This document shows positions 24,375 to 32,080 of a stretch of 64,000 bases of DNA, piece after piece. Position numbers and translations under genes: made by a program. The notes beneath the pieces are model-generated. The model did no database searches. It was given only the letters and a program-made list of their open reading frames with translations, and was not told where the DNA came from. The number at the start of each line of letters is the position of its first letter. Positions within the stretch are counted from its first letter, which is position 1. The stretch comes from an uncultured Ilyobacter sp. Its GTDB lineage: Bacteria > Fusobacteriota > Fusobacteriia > Fusobacteriales > Fusobacteriaceae. The DNA is taken from NCBI RefSeq assembly GCF_963668085.1, contig NZ_OY764059.1:124001-188000 (forward strand), read 5' to 3'.

Positions 24375-25706
24375 ATGAGCAATTTATTATTATATTTATA
24401 TATCTTAGGAATATTTTTAGTGGGGATAGGATCGTATAAAAAAATTAAAGGAACTAAAGATTTCTATGTTGCAGGTGGGAACGCTGGAGTTGTTCCTATT
24501 ACAGGTAGTTTACTCGCAACTATATTAGGGAGTTCTGCTATTATAGGAAGTGTCAACTTTTCTACTAGAAATGGATGGGCAGGTTCGTGGTTTATGATTT
24601 GTGCTGCTTTGGGTTTAGGTGTATTATATTTTCTTTTAGAAAGATTAAAAACATTTAAAGGATATAATCTCCCTGAATTATTAGGTAGTTTTTATGGCAT
24701 AGAAGTTAATAAAATTGCTTCATTTGTTATTCCTATTGCATGGACAGGGATAGTAGCATCTCAAATAATGGGTGCAGCGATGATTATATCTAAGATGACA
24801 AGTATCACCTATACAAATGGAATTTGGATTAGTGGCTTGGTTTTCATTGCTTATACTTGTTTAGGTGGACAGTTCTCTATAATAAAAACAGATTTTATCC
24901 AATTTTTATTTATAATTTTGGGCTTACTTTTCTGTTTTATCTATACAAATCTCAACTATGATTTAAGCGATGCTTTACCTTTAATAAGTTATAAATTTGG
25001 GTATAAAGAATTAATTGTTATGTTACTAACGTATTCAACCACCTTTTTTGTAGGACCAGATATTTACTCTAGAATATTTTGTGCAAAAGACACGAAAACA
25101 GCAAAAAAAGCAATAATACTATCTATTATAATTTTATTGCCCCTATCATATATACTCTCTTCCCTGGGAATACATGCTTCAGCTCTTATTGGAGACAGAT
25201 CTGTAGATTCGTCATTGATTTTCCTAATAGAAGAAATTTTACCAAATTCTATAGCGGTACTTATGTATTTTTGCCTTTTATCAGCAGTGATATCATCAGC
25301 AGATACCACTTTATTAACAGCATCATCTATGCTGACGCAAATATTTATTGGAGATTTAAAGAATAAGAGAAGTATTGCTATAACAAGGGTTTTTATTATA
25401 GTTTTGGGAATTATTTCAATATATATAGCTCTTAAAATGAAATTTATTCTTTCATCAATATTTTTAGCTTTTTCAATATATTCTGGTGCATTTATTATAC
25501 CAACTTTTTTAGGCATATTAGGGTATCGAGCTTCTAAAGAATATATTATTTTAGCTATTTTTGCTGGTGGAGGACTTGCATTGTTTGGGAAAATTTATGG
25601 AGGACAAAATGGGAATATATATATAATACTTGCCTTTATTTTAAATGCTTTTATATTGTACATCCCTTATTTTTTTAAGAAAAGCAAGGAAGAAATAAGT
25701 TGGTAA
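24375..25706 (+). CDS. Sodium:solute symporter (SSS/SLC5 family)
   Basis: 443 aa with about twelve hydrophobic segments. The N-terminal region (IKGTKDFYVAGGNAGVVPITGSLLATILGSSAIIGSV) is the standard SSS start, with the unwound TM1 that binds substrate and sodium. The later SSADTTLLTASSM region carries the Ser-Ser/Thr sodium site. It imports a small organic solute with sodium. The ribosome site AGAAGGAGTG precedes the ATG. A MarR-type palindrome upstream suggests control by the regulator at 21590. Solute unknown. Confidence 0.87.
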   Translation: MSNLLLYLYILGIFLVGIGSYKKIKGTKDFYVAGGNAGVVPITGSLLATILGSSAIIGSVNFSTRNGWAGSWFMICAALGLGVLYFLLERLKTFKGYNLPELLGSFYGIEVNKIASFVIPIAWTGIVASQIMGAAMIISKMTSITYTNGIWISGLVFIAYTCLGGQFSIIKTDFIQFLFIILGLLFCFIYTNLNYDLSDALPLISYKFGYKELIVMLLTYSTTFFVGPDIYSRIFCAKDTKTAKKAIILSIIILLPLSYILSSLGIHASALIGDRSVDSSLIFLIEEILPNSIAVLMYFCLLSAVISSADTTLLTASSMLTQIFIGDLKNKRSIAITRVFIIVLGIISIYIALKMKFILSSIFLAFSIYSGAFIIPTFLGILGYRASKEYIILAIFAGGGLALFGKIYGGQNGNIYIILAFILNAFILYIPYFFKKSKEEISW

Positions 25707-25801
25707 AAAATATTATATTTATTCAAATATTTTATTTAAAATAGACCTCGACTTGAGATGCTTTTAATGATAAGAATCTGATTTATGGGAATATGTTTCT
25801 G

Positions 25802-25873
25802 TAGCATATGTGCTATCTCCTTTTAGGGGATTTGTTTTGGCCGACAAATTAGGTCGCATATGCTATTTTTTTC
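25802..25873 (+). ncRNA. Structured three-way-junction hairpin ending in a T run (terminator or RNA element)
   Basis: The outer stem TAGCATATGTG (25802-25812) with CGCATATGCTA (25855-25865) encloses two smaller stems, ATCTCC/GGGGAT (25815-25820 with 25826-25831) and TTGT/ACAA. TTTTTTT follows. It lies 95 bases after the symporter stop. It could simply terminate that gene, but a junction of three helices is more elaborate than usual. Confidence 0.45.
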
Positions 25874-25954
25874 TGATTTAATTACACAATTCATGTTCAC
25901 TTTCAATAAAATTATACATCTTTAATATACTATAGAATTGGTCTTAATTAAAAA

Positions 25955-25994
25955 GCCTAAGTGCAGATATTACACTTAGACCTAGGTTAAAATA
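25955..25994. repeat. 40-bp palindromic dispersed repeat, copy E
   Basis: GCCTAAGTGCAGATATTACAC, then TTAGACCTAGGTTAAAATA. The flank TATACTATAGAATTGGTCTTAATTAAAAA (here split: TATACTATAGAATTGG and TCTTAATTAAAAA) parallels copy B, so B and E form one subfamily and A and D another. Confidence 0.8.
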
Positions 25995-26068
25995 TAGAAA
26001 AAAATCTCCCTAATGAATAGAATATATATTTGGTGACCAGGGAGAGCCTACCAAATTTTTTAGTAAAT

Positions 26069-26386
26069 TTATATATTGGACCAGTAAGCTGCTATTTTAG
26101 TATAATTTCTCTTCATATCAGTTGTATCGTTGCCACTCCAATTAGCTGCTAGTTCAGAATAACTTCTGCCATTTAGTTGTTCTCCATTCTTGCTCCAGTG
26201 AGCTGCTGTTTCAGCATAAGTTTTGTCAGTTATATCTGAATTAATACTCCAATCGGCTGCTATTGCAGAGTAATTTTTATTATTATTGATCCTTACAAAA
26301 TTACTTGCAAATAAAGTATTCGTACCAAATATTAATAAACCTAATGTAGCTAATATAAATTTTGATTTTTTAATTGATAATTTCAT
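26069..26386 (-). CDS. Small secreted protein with four YxxxAAxWS repeats
   Basis: 105 aa. Residues 1-28 are a signal peptide (Lys-rich start, hydrophobic ILATLGLLIF, ASN near the cleavage site). The mature part is four repeats of 18-19 residues, each with Tyr-x-x-x-Ala-Ala-x-Trp-Ser: Y39-S47, Y57-S65, Y76-S84, Y95-S103. I do not recognise the family. Regular aromatic/AAxWS repeats suggest a small repeat fold or a surface/periplasmic binding protein. The gene is single, followed by repeat copy E and by no clear terminator. Confidence 0.75.
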   Translation of the reverse strand: MKLSIKKSKFILATLGLLIFGTNTLFASNFVRINNNKNYSAIAADWSINSDITDKTYAETAAHWSKNGEQLNGRSYSELAANWSGNDTTDMKRNYTKIAAYWSNI

Positions 26387-26466
26387 ATTTTCTCCTTTTT
26401 TTTAAATATATATATACTAAGCCTTATGTCAAGGTAAGTTATTTTCTATGCTAAATATTATTGATA

Positions 26467-26865
26467 TTATAAACATTTATCGCAAACACCTTTATAATAA
26501 AAGTGTTGTTCATTTATCTGGAATTTTTTCAATGATTCAATTTCAGAAATTGAATTTTTAATCTTAATATCATAAATAGTTCCGCATTTCTCACATTTTA
26601 AATGTCCGTGTGTGTTCATATGGCTATCGTATCTTGTTTCATTTTCCTCGATTATAATAACATTAGCAATTTTCTTCTCAACAAATAAATTGAGAGTGTT
26701 GTAAACTGTTGTTTTAGAAAGTGTTGGAATATCATTTACCAATTCTTTATAGATCATTTCAACTGTTGGATGGTTTTCTTTAGCTGCTAAATATTCAAAA
26801 ATTTTTATTCTTTGAAAAGAAGGCTTAACTCCGTTTTTTTTTTAATGACCGATGACATCGTTCAT
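26467..26865 (-). pseudogene. Fur/PerR-family metalloregulator, frame-disrupted at an A10 tract
   Basis: Downstream of 26757 the frame encodes a normal Fur-family protein: SKTTVYNTLNLFVEKKI recognition helix, HGHLKCEKCG, and a final CDKC for the structural zinc. Upstream sequence in the same frame still encodes the first helix (NGVKPSFQRIKIFEYLAAKENHPTVEMIYKEL) but meets TAA at 26842-26844. The alternative ATG at 26858 (MSSVIKK) enters this frame only if one A is added to, or two removed from, the 10-A run (T run 26834-26843 on the plus strand). AAAGGAGG precedes both starts. It follows rubrerythrin, so a PerR role is likely. It may be broken, phase-variable or rescued by slippage. Confidence 0.75.
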
Positions 26866-26888
26866 ATTTAACCTCCTTTTGTTTTGGC

Positions 26889-26916
26889 TGAAGAGATAGC
26901 TCATGCTATCTCTTCA
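26889..26916 (-). terminator. Intercistronic hairpin between rubrerythrin and the Fur-family gene
   Basis: The perfect 12-bp stem TGAAGAGATAGC / GCTATCTCTTCA has a 4-base loop and no T run on the minus strand. It probably acts as partial termination or an mRNA-stability element, keeping regulator output below rubrerythrin. Confidence 0.55.
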
Positions 26917-26926
26917 GTCAGTTTAA

Positions 26927-27472
26927 TTACTTCTTGAAATATCTTTCTAAAAGGCCTAAAAATGCTCTACCATGTCTAGCTTCATCTTTTGCCATCTCGT
27001 GTACTGTATCGTGGATAGCATCAAATCCTAGCTGCTTAGCTCTCTTGGCAATATCAAATTTTCCTGCAGTAGCACCGTATTCTGCTTCTACTCTCTTACT
27101 TAGGTTCTCTTCAGTTGATGCAGATACGCACTCACCTAATAGTTCAGCAAACTTTGCAGCGTGCTCAGCTTCCTCAAATGCTATTCTCTTGTAGGCCTCT
27201 GCTACTTCTGGGTATCCCTCTCTGTCTGCTACTCTTGACATTGCAAGATACATACCTACTTCAGTGCATTCCCCTTCAAAATTGGCTCTTAATCCTGCGA
27301 TTATCTCTTCGTCACCACAGGCTAATCCTTCTCCAACAATGTGCTCTGTAGCCCATACTCTTTTTTCATCAGCTTTTATTTCCTCAAACTTATCTGATCC
27401 TGCCTTACATACAGGACAAACTTCAACTCCTGCTTCAATAATCTCCCCGCATACTGTACATCTAAATTTCAT
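26927..27472 (-). CDS. Reverse rubrerythrin (NADH-dependent peroxidase type)
   Basis: 181 aa from the ATG at 27472, which has TTTGGAGGTAG upstream. A rubredoxin-like iron site lies first ([11 protein letters not shown], then CPVCKAG). It is followed by the ferritin-like diiron four-helix domain ([47 protein letters not shown], then [10 protein letters not shown]) with the Glu-x-x-His ligands. This domain order defines reverse rubrerythrin, which reduces hydrogen peroxide and often oxygen in anaerobes. It heads an operon with the Fur-family gene. A strong promoter and a palindromic operator lie upstream. Confidence 0.92.
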   Translation of the reverse strand: MKFRCTVCGEIIEAGVEVCPVCKAGSDKFEEIKADEKRVWATEHIVGEGLACGDEEIIAGLRANFEGECTEVGMYLAMSRVADREGYPEVAEAYKRIAFEEAEHAAKFAELLGECVSASTEENLSKRVEAEYGATAGKFDIAKRAKQLGFDAIHDTVHEMAKDEARHGRAFLGLLERYFKK

Positions 27473-27530
27473 TAACCTACCTCCAAATTTAATATTTTTT
27501 TTATTCAAGTCGATTGTTTCAATCTCTTTT

Positions 27531-27545
27531 TTGTAACCGTTACAA
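27531..27545. promoter_or_regulatory. 7-1-7 palindromic operator (candidate PerR/Fur-family box)
   Basis: TTGTAAC-C-GTTACAA is a perfect inverted repeat of heptamers with a one-base centre, the architecture of Fur/PerR/Zur boxes. It lies about 10 to 24 bases after the predicted transcription start of the rubrerythrin operon, where binding would repress. Confidence 0.6.
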
Positions 27546-27561
27546 CTCTGTGAACAAAGTA

Positions 27562-27590
27562 AATATATCACTATTTAAAATTTATGTCAA
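27562..27590 (-). promoter_or_regulatory. Sigma-70 type promoter of the rubrerythrin operon
   Basis: On the minus strand a perfect -35 TTGACA (27590-27585) is separated by 17 bases from a -10 TATATT (27567-27562). This is the best canonical promoter I saw in the window. Confidence 0.75.
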
Positions 27591-27654
27591 TGGTTTTTTA
27601 TTAAAATTTTATATATGAGTGATAAATTAAATTTGATAGTAAGTAATATAACAA

Positions 27655-27681
27655 AAAATGGGATCTAATCGATCCCATTTA
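27655..27681. terminator. Hairpin in the rubrerythrin upstream region
   Basis: AAATGGGATC and GATCCCATTT pair around TAATC. There is no convincing T run. The stretch 27690-28020 that follows holds no gene I can support, only a terminator-like dispersed block at about 27880-27950. Confidence 0.4.
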
Positions 27682-28051
27682 ACGTATAGCGTATCCTTTT
27701 TAGAGAAATATCATCTTTTGAATCTTTCCCTCATAATTTCAATATTAGAATGGTAATATTTTTGGACAATTTTTTAAGGTTTACTTGACTAGAGTTCTAT
27801 ACCGCAATGAAGAATCAATTTAATAGTGGAAGTGAGGAAAATAAATCTATAATTGTAAAAATAAAAAACTGAATATTACATTCAATAAAATTGAGGGCGA
27901 CTCTTTTGGGTCAGCCTATTTTTGTGTTTAAAATTCAGAGATTATTACACTTAGACCCTGATTATATTGTACCTTAATAAAAAGATAATATGAAACGACA
28001 TTATCATGACACCTCTATATAATATTATTTTTTAGGATGGAGATGTTAAAT

Positions 28052-28144
28052 ATGTTAGAAGTTTTAGGAACGATATTATCAACGACAACGGTAATAATAT
28101 TTTTATTGAACTTAAATTTAAAATATAAAAATAATCAGAATTGA
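28052..28144 (+). CDS. 30-aa hydrophobic peptide (possible type I toxin or small membrane protein)
   Basis: ATG at 28052 is preceded by GGATGGAGA. The 30-aa peptide (MLEVLGTILSTTTVIIFLLN, then a short Lys/Asn-rich tail) is a single predicted transmembrane helix with a charged C-terminus. This is the form of holin-like/Fst type I toxins. No antisense RNA can be proven from sequence. It lies about 100 bases before the alcohol dehydrogenase gene. It could be a chance frame, but the ribosome site and composition argue otherwise. Confidence 0.4.
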   Translation: MLEVLGTILSTTTVIIFLLNLNLKYKNNQN

Positions 28145-28244
28145 AAGTAGCCATTATGAAATGAAGAAGCTCTTTTGTAAATATTATAAAAAAAAGAGTG
28201 ATCATAAAAAACTAAGTTTAATATAATTCTCAAGGAGGTAAGAA

Positions 28245-29399
28245 ATGAAAAATGTAAGAAGAATGTATTGGCCGGCATTAAATTTGGTAGGACCTGGGGC
28301 TATTAAAGAGGTGGGATTAGAAATCAAAAACCTTGGATTGAAAAAGGCTTTAATTGTTTCAGATAAGGTTTTAAATAGTTTAGGAATTGTGAAGAAATTA
28401 ACAGATGTTTTAGAAGAGAATGATGTTAAGTTTGCAATATATGATGATGTTCAGCAAAATCCTACAATGAAAAATTGTCATGATGGATTGCAAAAATTTA
28501 ATGATGAAAAATGTGATTTAATTATATCACTTGGAGGAGGTTCTCCTCAAGACTGTGCTAAAGCAGTTGGGATTTTGAAAACAAATGGAGGGAAAATAAG
28601 AGATTATGAAGGTATAGGTATATCAAAAAAGAAATCTGTACCTATTGTAGCTATAAATACAACTGCAGGAACAGCATCGGAAGTTACTGTTAACTATGTA
28701 ATAACTGATGAAGAAAGATATATAAAAATGGTAATGGTAGATCCTAACTGTTTAGCTACTATTTCCGTAAATGATTCTGAGCTCATGATTGATAAACCTG
28801 CAGCTTTGACAGCGGCAACAGGTATGGATGCTCTTACACATGCTATGGAAGCTTATATAACAGCAGGGGCATTTAGATTATCCGATACTTTAGCTCTTGA
28901 ATCTATAAAACTTATAGGAGAATCTCTGGAGAATGCCGTAAAAGATGGAACAGATATAGAGGCTAGATCAAAAATGGCTTGGGCTTCATATGTTGCAGGA
29001 TTATCCTTCTCAAATGCAGGACTTGGAATAGTACACTCTATGGCTCATCAATTAGGGTCTGAGTATAACTTACCACATGGAGTAGCTAATGCTGTCTTAT
29101 TACCTCATGTAGAGGAATACAATATGGATGCATGTGGGGAAAAATTTAGGGACATAGCTGAAGCTCTCGGGGTTTCAACAGGTAGCATGTCAACTACTGA
29201 GGCTAATAATGCTGCAATTACTGCTATAAAATCACTATCAAAAAGAATCGGAATTCCTAGTGGTCTGGAAGAACTAGGTGTAAAAGAGGAGGACTTTGGA
29301 AAACTAGCTGACCAGGCATTAGCAGATGCTTGTACAGGAGGGAATCCTAAACAAGTAACAAAAGAAGATATAATAAATATTTATAAAAAAGCAATGTAA
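28245..29399 (+). CDS. Iron-containing alcohol dehydrogenase
   Basis: 384 aa, group III ADH. The NAD-binding motif GGGSPQDCAKAVG starts at residue 97. Metal ligands are Asp195 and His199 in GMDALTHAMEAY, and His264 and His278 in GIVHSMAHQLG and NLPHGVANA. These enzymes interconvert aldehydes or ketones and alcohols with NAD(P)H, often as electron sinks in fermentation (ethanol, butanol, 1,3-propanediol or lactaldehyde). The ribosome site AAGGAGG precedes the ATG and a strong hairpin follows. It is a single-gene unit, so the substrate is not indicated. Confidence 0.93.
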   Translation: MKNVRRMYWPALNLVGPGAIKEVGLEIKNLGLKKALIVSDKVLNSLGIVKKLTDVLEENDVKFAIYDDVQQNPTMKNCHDGLQKFNDEKCDLIISLGGGSPQDCAKAVGILKTNGGKIRDYEGIGISKKKSVPIVAINTTAGTASEVTVNYVITDEERYIKMVMVDPNCLATISVNDSELMIDKPAALTAATGMDALTHAMEAYITAGAFRLSDTLALESIKLIGESLENAVKDGTDIEARSKMAWASYVAGLSFSNAGLGIVHSMAHQLGSEYNLPHGVANAVLLPHVEEYNMDACGEKFRDIAEALGVSTGSMSTTEANNAAITAIKSLSKRIGIPSGLEELGVKEEDFGKLADQALADACTGGNPKQVTKEDIINIYKKAM

Positions 29400-29457
29400 T
29401 CTATAAGAGTACTGATTTTTCTAATGCTACTTGTAAATTTAATTCCTAGACATTGAT

Positions 29458-29484
29458 GGGGGTTCCATGCGGAGCCCCTTTTGT
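29458..29484 (+). terminator. Terminator after the alcohol dehydrogenase
   Basis: GGGGGTTCC and GGAGCCCC pair around ATGC, followed by TTTTG. A second hairpin GGTCTC/GGAGACC with six T follows at 29531-29554. Confidence 0.75.
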
Positions 29485-29554
29485 ATTCAAAAAACTAAAA
29501 AAACTAAATATAATATCCAGTATATTTCAAGGTCTCTATATGGAGACCTTTTTT

Positions 29555-29719
29555 GCTTCTTTAATTTTGGGCTTATATATTATTAAAAATAAGGAATTAT
29601 ATTTTAAACTTTTGGAAGAGGTTGCAACAAAAGAAAATTAGGAGGAATGGATTCTATACATTTTAAGGGCTGTGAAAGTTACCGCTAGGGATACTCTAGA
29701 AATAAGACGTAAAGTTAAT
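29555..29719 (+). pseudogene. fic gene remnant with a nonsense codon
   Basis: The translation around YIIKNKELYFKLLEEVATKEN, stop, then EEWILYILRAVKVTARDTLEI follows residues about 240-290 of the intact Fic protein at 16824. A TAG (29639-29641) replaces the conserved tryptophan codon of the TWEEW motif. No Fic active-site region is present. It is a decayed internal piece of a paralogue. Confidence 0.8.
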
Positions 29720-29722
29720 ATC

Positions 29723-29812
29723 TTTGATGGTCAAGTACTAATTTCAGTAGCAATTGAAGATGTTGAAGATTTAATAGAAGATTTAGATCAAGGACTTAAA
29801 CCTATTAAATAA
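29723..29812 (+). pseudogene. C-terminal remnant of a cystathionine/methionine gamma-lyase-type PLP enzyme
   Basis: In the same frame as the fic remnant, 29 codons ending in TAA read DGQVLISVAIEDVEDLIEDL, then DQGLKPIK. The pattern I/V-x-x-S-V-G/A-I-E-D-V-E-D-L-I-x-D-L-x-Q-A/G-L is the conserved end of the Cys/Met metabolism PLP-enzyme family. Only this tail survives, joined to the fic piece by deletion. Confidence 0.6.
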
Positions 29813-30000
29813 TGGGCTGATCTAACACTTTTTATTTTCGAAAGAACTACTTTAGAATTAATCTAAATCTCTTTGCACAAAGTATAAGACCAATTGTGGT
29901 AATATATTGCTGTAAGGGGGTGTTTTTTATGAAAAGAAAATAATGTTCAAAAAATTACAATGAACAGAAAATATATTTAAAAGAATCAAAGGGGGGAATA
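29813..30000. other. Leader region of the por operon with a 4-codon stub ORF
   Basis: AAGGGGGTG is followed by ATG (29929-29931) and a frame of only four codons (MKRK) before TAA. It is either a stub left by deletion or a minimal leader peptide. AAAGGGGGG before 30001 is the porG ribosome site. Confidence 0.35.
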
Positions 30001-30585
30001 ATGTCTAATTTGGTAGAAATAAGATGGCATGGGAGAGGGGGCCAAGGCGCCAAGACAGCATCGCTTCTTTTGGCAGATGCGGCCTTTACAATTGGGAAAT
30101 TTGTACAGGGATTTCCAGAATACGGTCCTGAGAGGATGGGGGCACCGATAACTGCATATAACAGGATAAGTGGTGAAAAAATAAGAGTTCACTCGAATAT
30201 TTATGAGCCTGACTTTGTAGTTGTAGTAGATGACACTCTTTTAAGTGCCGTTGACGTTACAAAAGGGCTCAAGAAAGAAGGGGCAATTATAATAAATACG
30301 TCAAAACCTCAGAAAGAGATTTTAAGTAAACTAAAAAGATATGATGGAAATATATTTTTGTGTGACGCAAGAAAAATCTCAGAGGAATCTCTTGGAAAAA
30401 ATTTCCCCAATACCCCTATGCTTGGAGCTGTTGTAAAGGTAAGTGGTATTATGAGTGAAGAGGAGTTTTTGGGAGCTATGGAGGAATCTTTTAAGCATAA
30501 GTTTGCTTCAAAACCTGAATTTATAAAAGGAAATATGAAAGCGTTGAAAGTTTCCATGGGAGAGGTGAAGATCTGTGAGAAATAA
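30001..30585 (+). CDS. porG: 2-oxoacid:ferredoxin oxidoreductase, gamma subunit
   Basis: 194 aa. The gamma-subunit start IRWHGRGGQGAKTASLLLADAA is diagnostic, as is GFPEYGPERMGAPITAYNRIS. The subunit binds part of the CoA/pyruvate site in the four-subunit (archaeal-type) enzyme. The gene order gamma-delta-alpha-beta with tiny gaps is the classic por operon. The complex splits pyruvate (or a related 2-oxoacid) with CoA into acyl-CoA, CO2 and two reduced ferredoxins. Confidence 0.92.
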   Translation: MSNLVEIRWHGRGGQGAKTASLLLADAAFTIGKFVQGFPEYGPERMGAPITAYNRISGEKIRVHSNIYEPDFVVVVDDTLLSAVDVTKGLKKEGAIIINTSKPQKEILSKLKRYDGNIFLCDARKISEESLGKNFPNTPMLGAVVKVSGIMSEEEFLGAMEESFKHKFASKPEFIKGNMKALKVSMGEVKICEK

Positions 30586-30877
30586 AAAAGGAATGATAAT
30601 AGACGAAAATATTAAATGGCAGGACATAACTCCAGGGGGAATAATCTATGGTGGTGGAACTTCTGAAGCTGTAAATACAGGGGATTGGAGAACTAAAAAA
30701 CCAGTTTTTATAGAGGATAAATGCAAACAGTGTCTGCTTTGTGCACCTGTATGCCCAGACATGTCTATTCCAGTAAAGGATGGCAAAAGAGCTGACTTTA
30801 ATTATTATTTTTGTAAGGGTTGCGGAATATGTTACGAAGTATGTCCTTTTGATGCAATAAAAATGGAGAATGAATAG
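30575..30877 (+). CDS. porD: 2-oxoacid:ferredoxin oxidoreductase, delta (ferredoxin-like) subunit
   Basis: 100 aa from a GTG that overlaps the porG stop by 11 bases and has GAGAGGTG upstream, so translation is coupled. Two [4Fe-4S] motifs are present: CKQCLLCAPVCP and CKGCGICYEVCP. It passes electrons from the thiamine site in the beta subunit to external ferredoxin. The N-terminal extension (about 35 residues, DITPGGIIYGGGTSEAV) is typical of PorD. Confidence 0.92.
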   Translation: MRNKKGMIIDENIKWQDITPGGIIYGGGTSEAVNTGDWRTKKPVFIEDKCKQCLLCAPVCPDMSIPVKDGKRADFNYYFCKGCGICYEVCPFDAIKMENE

Positions 30878-30891
30878 GGAGGTAAAATCAG

Positions 30892-32070
30892 ATGGCAATA
30901 AAAGAAAGAATGTCAGGAAACGAATCAATAGCTATAGCAATGAGGCAGATAAATCCTGATGTATTACCTGCCTTTCCAATAACTCCGTCTACAGAAATTC
31001 CACAGTATTTTTCAAAGTATGTGGCAGATGGATTGGTGCAAACAGAATTTATACCTGTAGAGTCAGAACACAGTGCTATGTCAGCAGCAATAGGGTCTCA
31101 GGCAGCAGGAGCAAGAACTACATCGGCAACATCATCAGCCGGTCTTGCCCTTATGTGGGAGATGCTCCATGTAGCTGCTTCCTGTAAATTACCAATAACA
31201 CTTGCATGTGTAAACAGAGCTCTTACCGGTCCAATTAATATAAATGCAGATCACAGTGACTCTATGGGAGCTAGAGACACAGGGTGGATTCAAATATATA
31301 GTGAAACAAATCAAGAAGCTTATGATAACTATATTCAAGCAGTAAGAATTGCAGAGCACAAAGATGTTATGTTGCCTGCAATGGTGTGCCAGGACGGATT
31401 TATAACAAGTCATGCTGTTGAAAATATAGAACTTCTAGAAGATAAAGAAGTAAGGGAGTTTGTAGGAGAATACGCTCCAGAAGATAGTCTCTTAAATCCA
31501 GGGTCTCCTATTTCTCATGGCCCTTATGATACGGCAACTTTTTATATGGAACATAAAAGACTTCAGGCAGAGTCTATGAAAAAAGCTAAGAAAGTTATTC
31601 TTTCAGTGGCTGAAGAATTTAAAAAAGTTTCAGGAAGAGAGTACGGACTTTTTGAAGAATACAGAATGGAAGATGCAGAATATGCAATGGTTATAATCAA
31701 CTCATCTGCTGGAACTGCAAAGGTAGCAGTGGATGAGCTTAGAAAAGAGGGTAAAAAAGTAGGACTTATCAAGATAAGGGTATTCAGACCATTCCCGATG
31801 GAGGAACTGGCAGAAGCTTTGAAGCATCTTAAGGCTATTGCCGTTATGGATAAAAGTGAAGGGTTTTCTTCAGCGGGGGGACCTATTTTTGCTGAAGTAA
31901 GATCGGCAATGTATGACCTATCTGAAAAGCCAAGTGTTGTAAACTACATCTATGGTCTAGGTGGAAGAGATTTCACTGTTGATTCGGCGAAACAGGTGTA
32001 TGATGAAATCGAAGACATAAAAGGAACATCTATAGATGACATATACAGATACCTTGGTGTAAGAGGATAG
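30892..32070 (+). CDS. porA: 2-oxoacid:ferredoxin oxidoreductase, alpha subunit
   Basis: 392 aa. The alpha-subunit signature reads MSGNESIAIAMRQINPDVLPAFPITPSTEIPQ. TEFIPVESEHSAMSAAIGSQAAGARTTSATSSAGL then lines the thiamine-diphosphate/substrate pocket. The sequence resembles pyruvate enzymes more than isovalerate or 2-oxoglutarate enzymes (for instance GPYDTATFYMEHKR). The substrate is therefore probably pyruvate, though related 2-oxoacids cannot be excluded. Confidence 0.9.
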   Translation: MAIKERMSGNESIAIAMRQINPDVLPAFPITPSTEIPQYFSKYVADGLVQTEFIPVESEHSAMSAAIGSQAAGARTTSATSSAGLALMWEMLHVAASCKLPITLACVNRALTGPININADHSDSMGARDTGWIQIYSETNQEAYDNYIQAVRIAEHKDVMLPAMVCQDGFITSHAVENIELLEDKEVREFVGEYAPEDSLLNPGSPISHGPYDTATFYMEHKRLQAESMKKAKKVILSVAEEFKKVSGREYGLFEEYRMEDAEYAMVIINSSAGTAKVAVDELRKEGKKVGLIKIRVFRPFPMEELAEALKHLKAIAVMDKSEGFSSAGGPIFAEVRSAMYDLSEKPSVVNYIYGLGGRDFTVDSAKQVYDEIEDIKGTSIDDIYRYLGVRG

Positions 32071-32080
32071 GAGGAGAGAA

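Noticed and set aside
29453..29641. Open frame of 62 codons after the alcohol dehydrogenase
   Set aside because: It begins inside a terminator and enters a decayed fic piece before a stop; treated as a remnant, not a gene.
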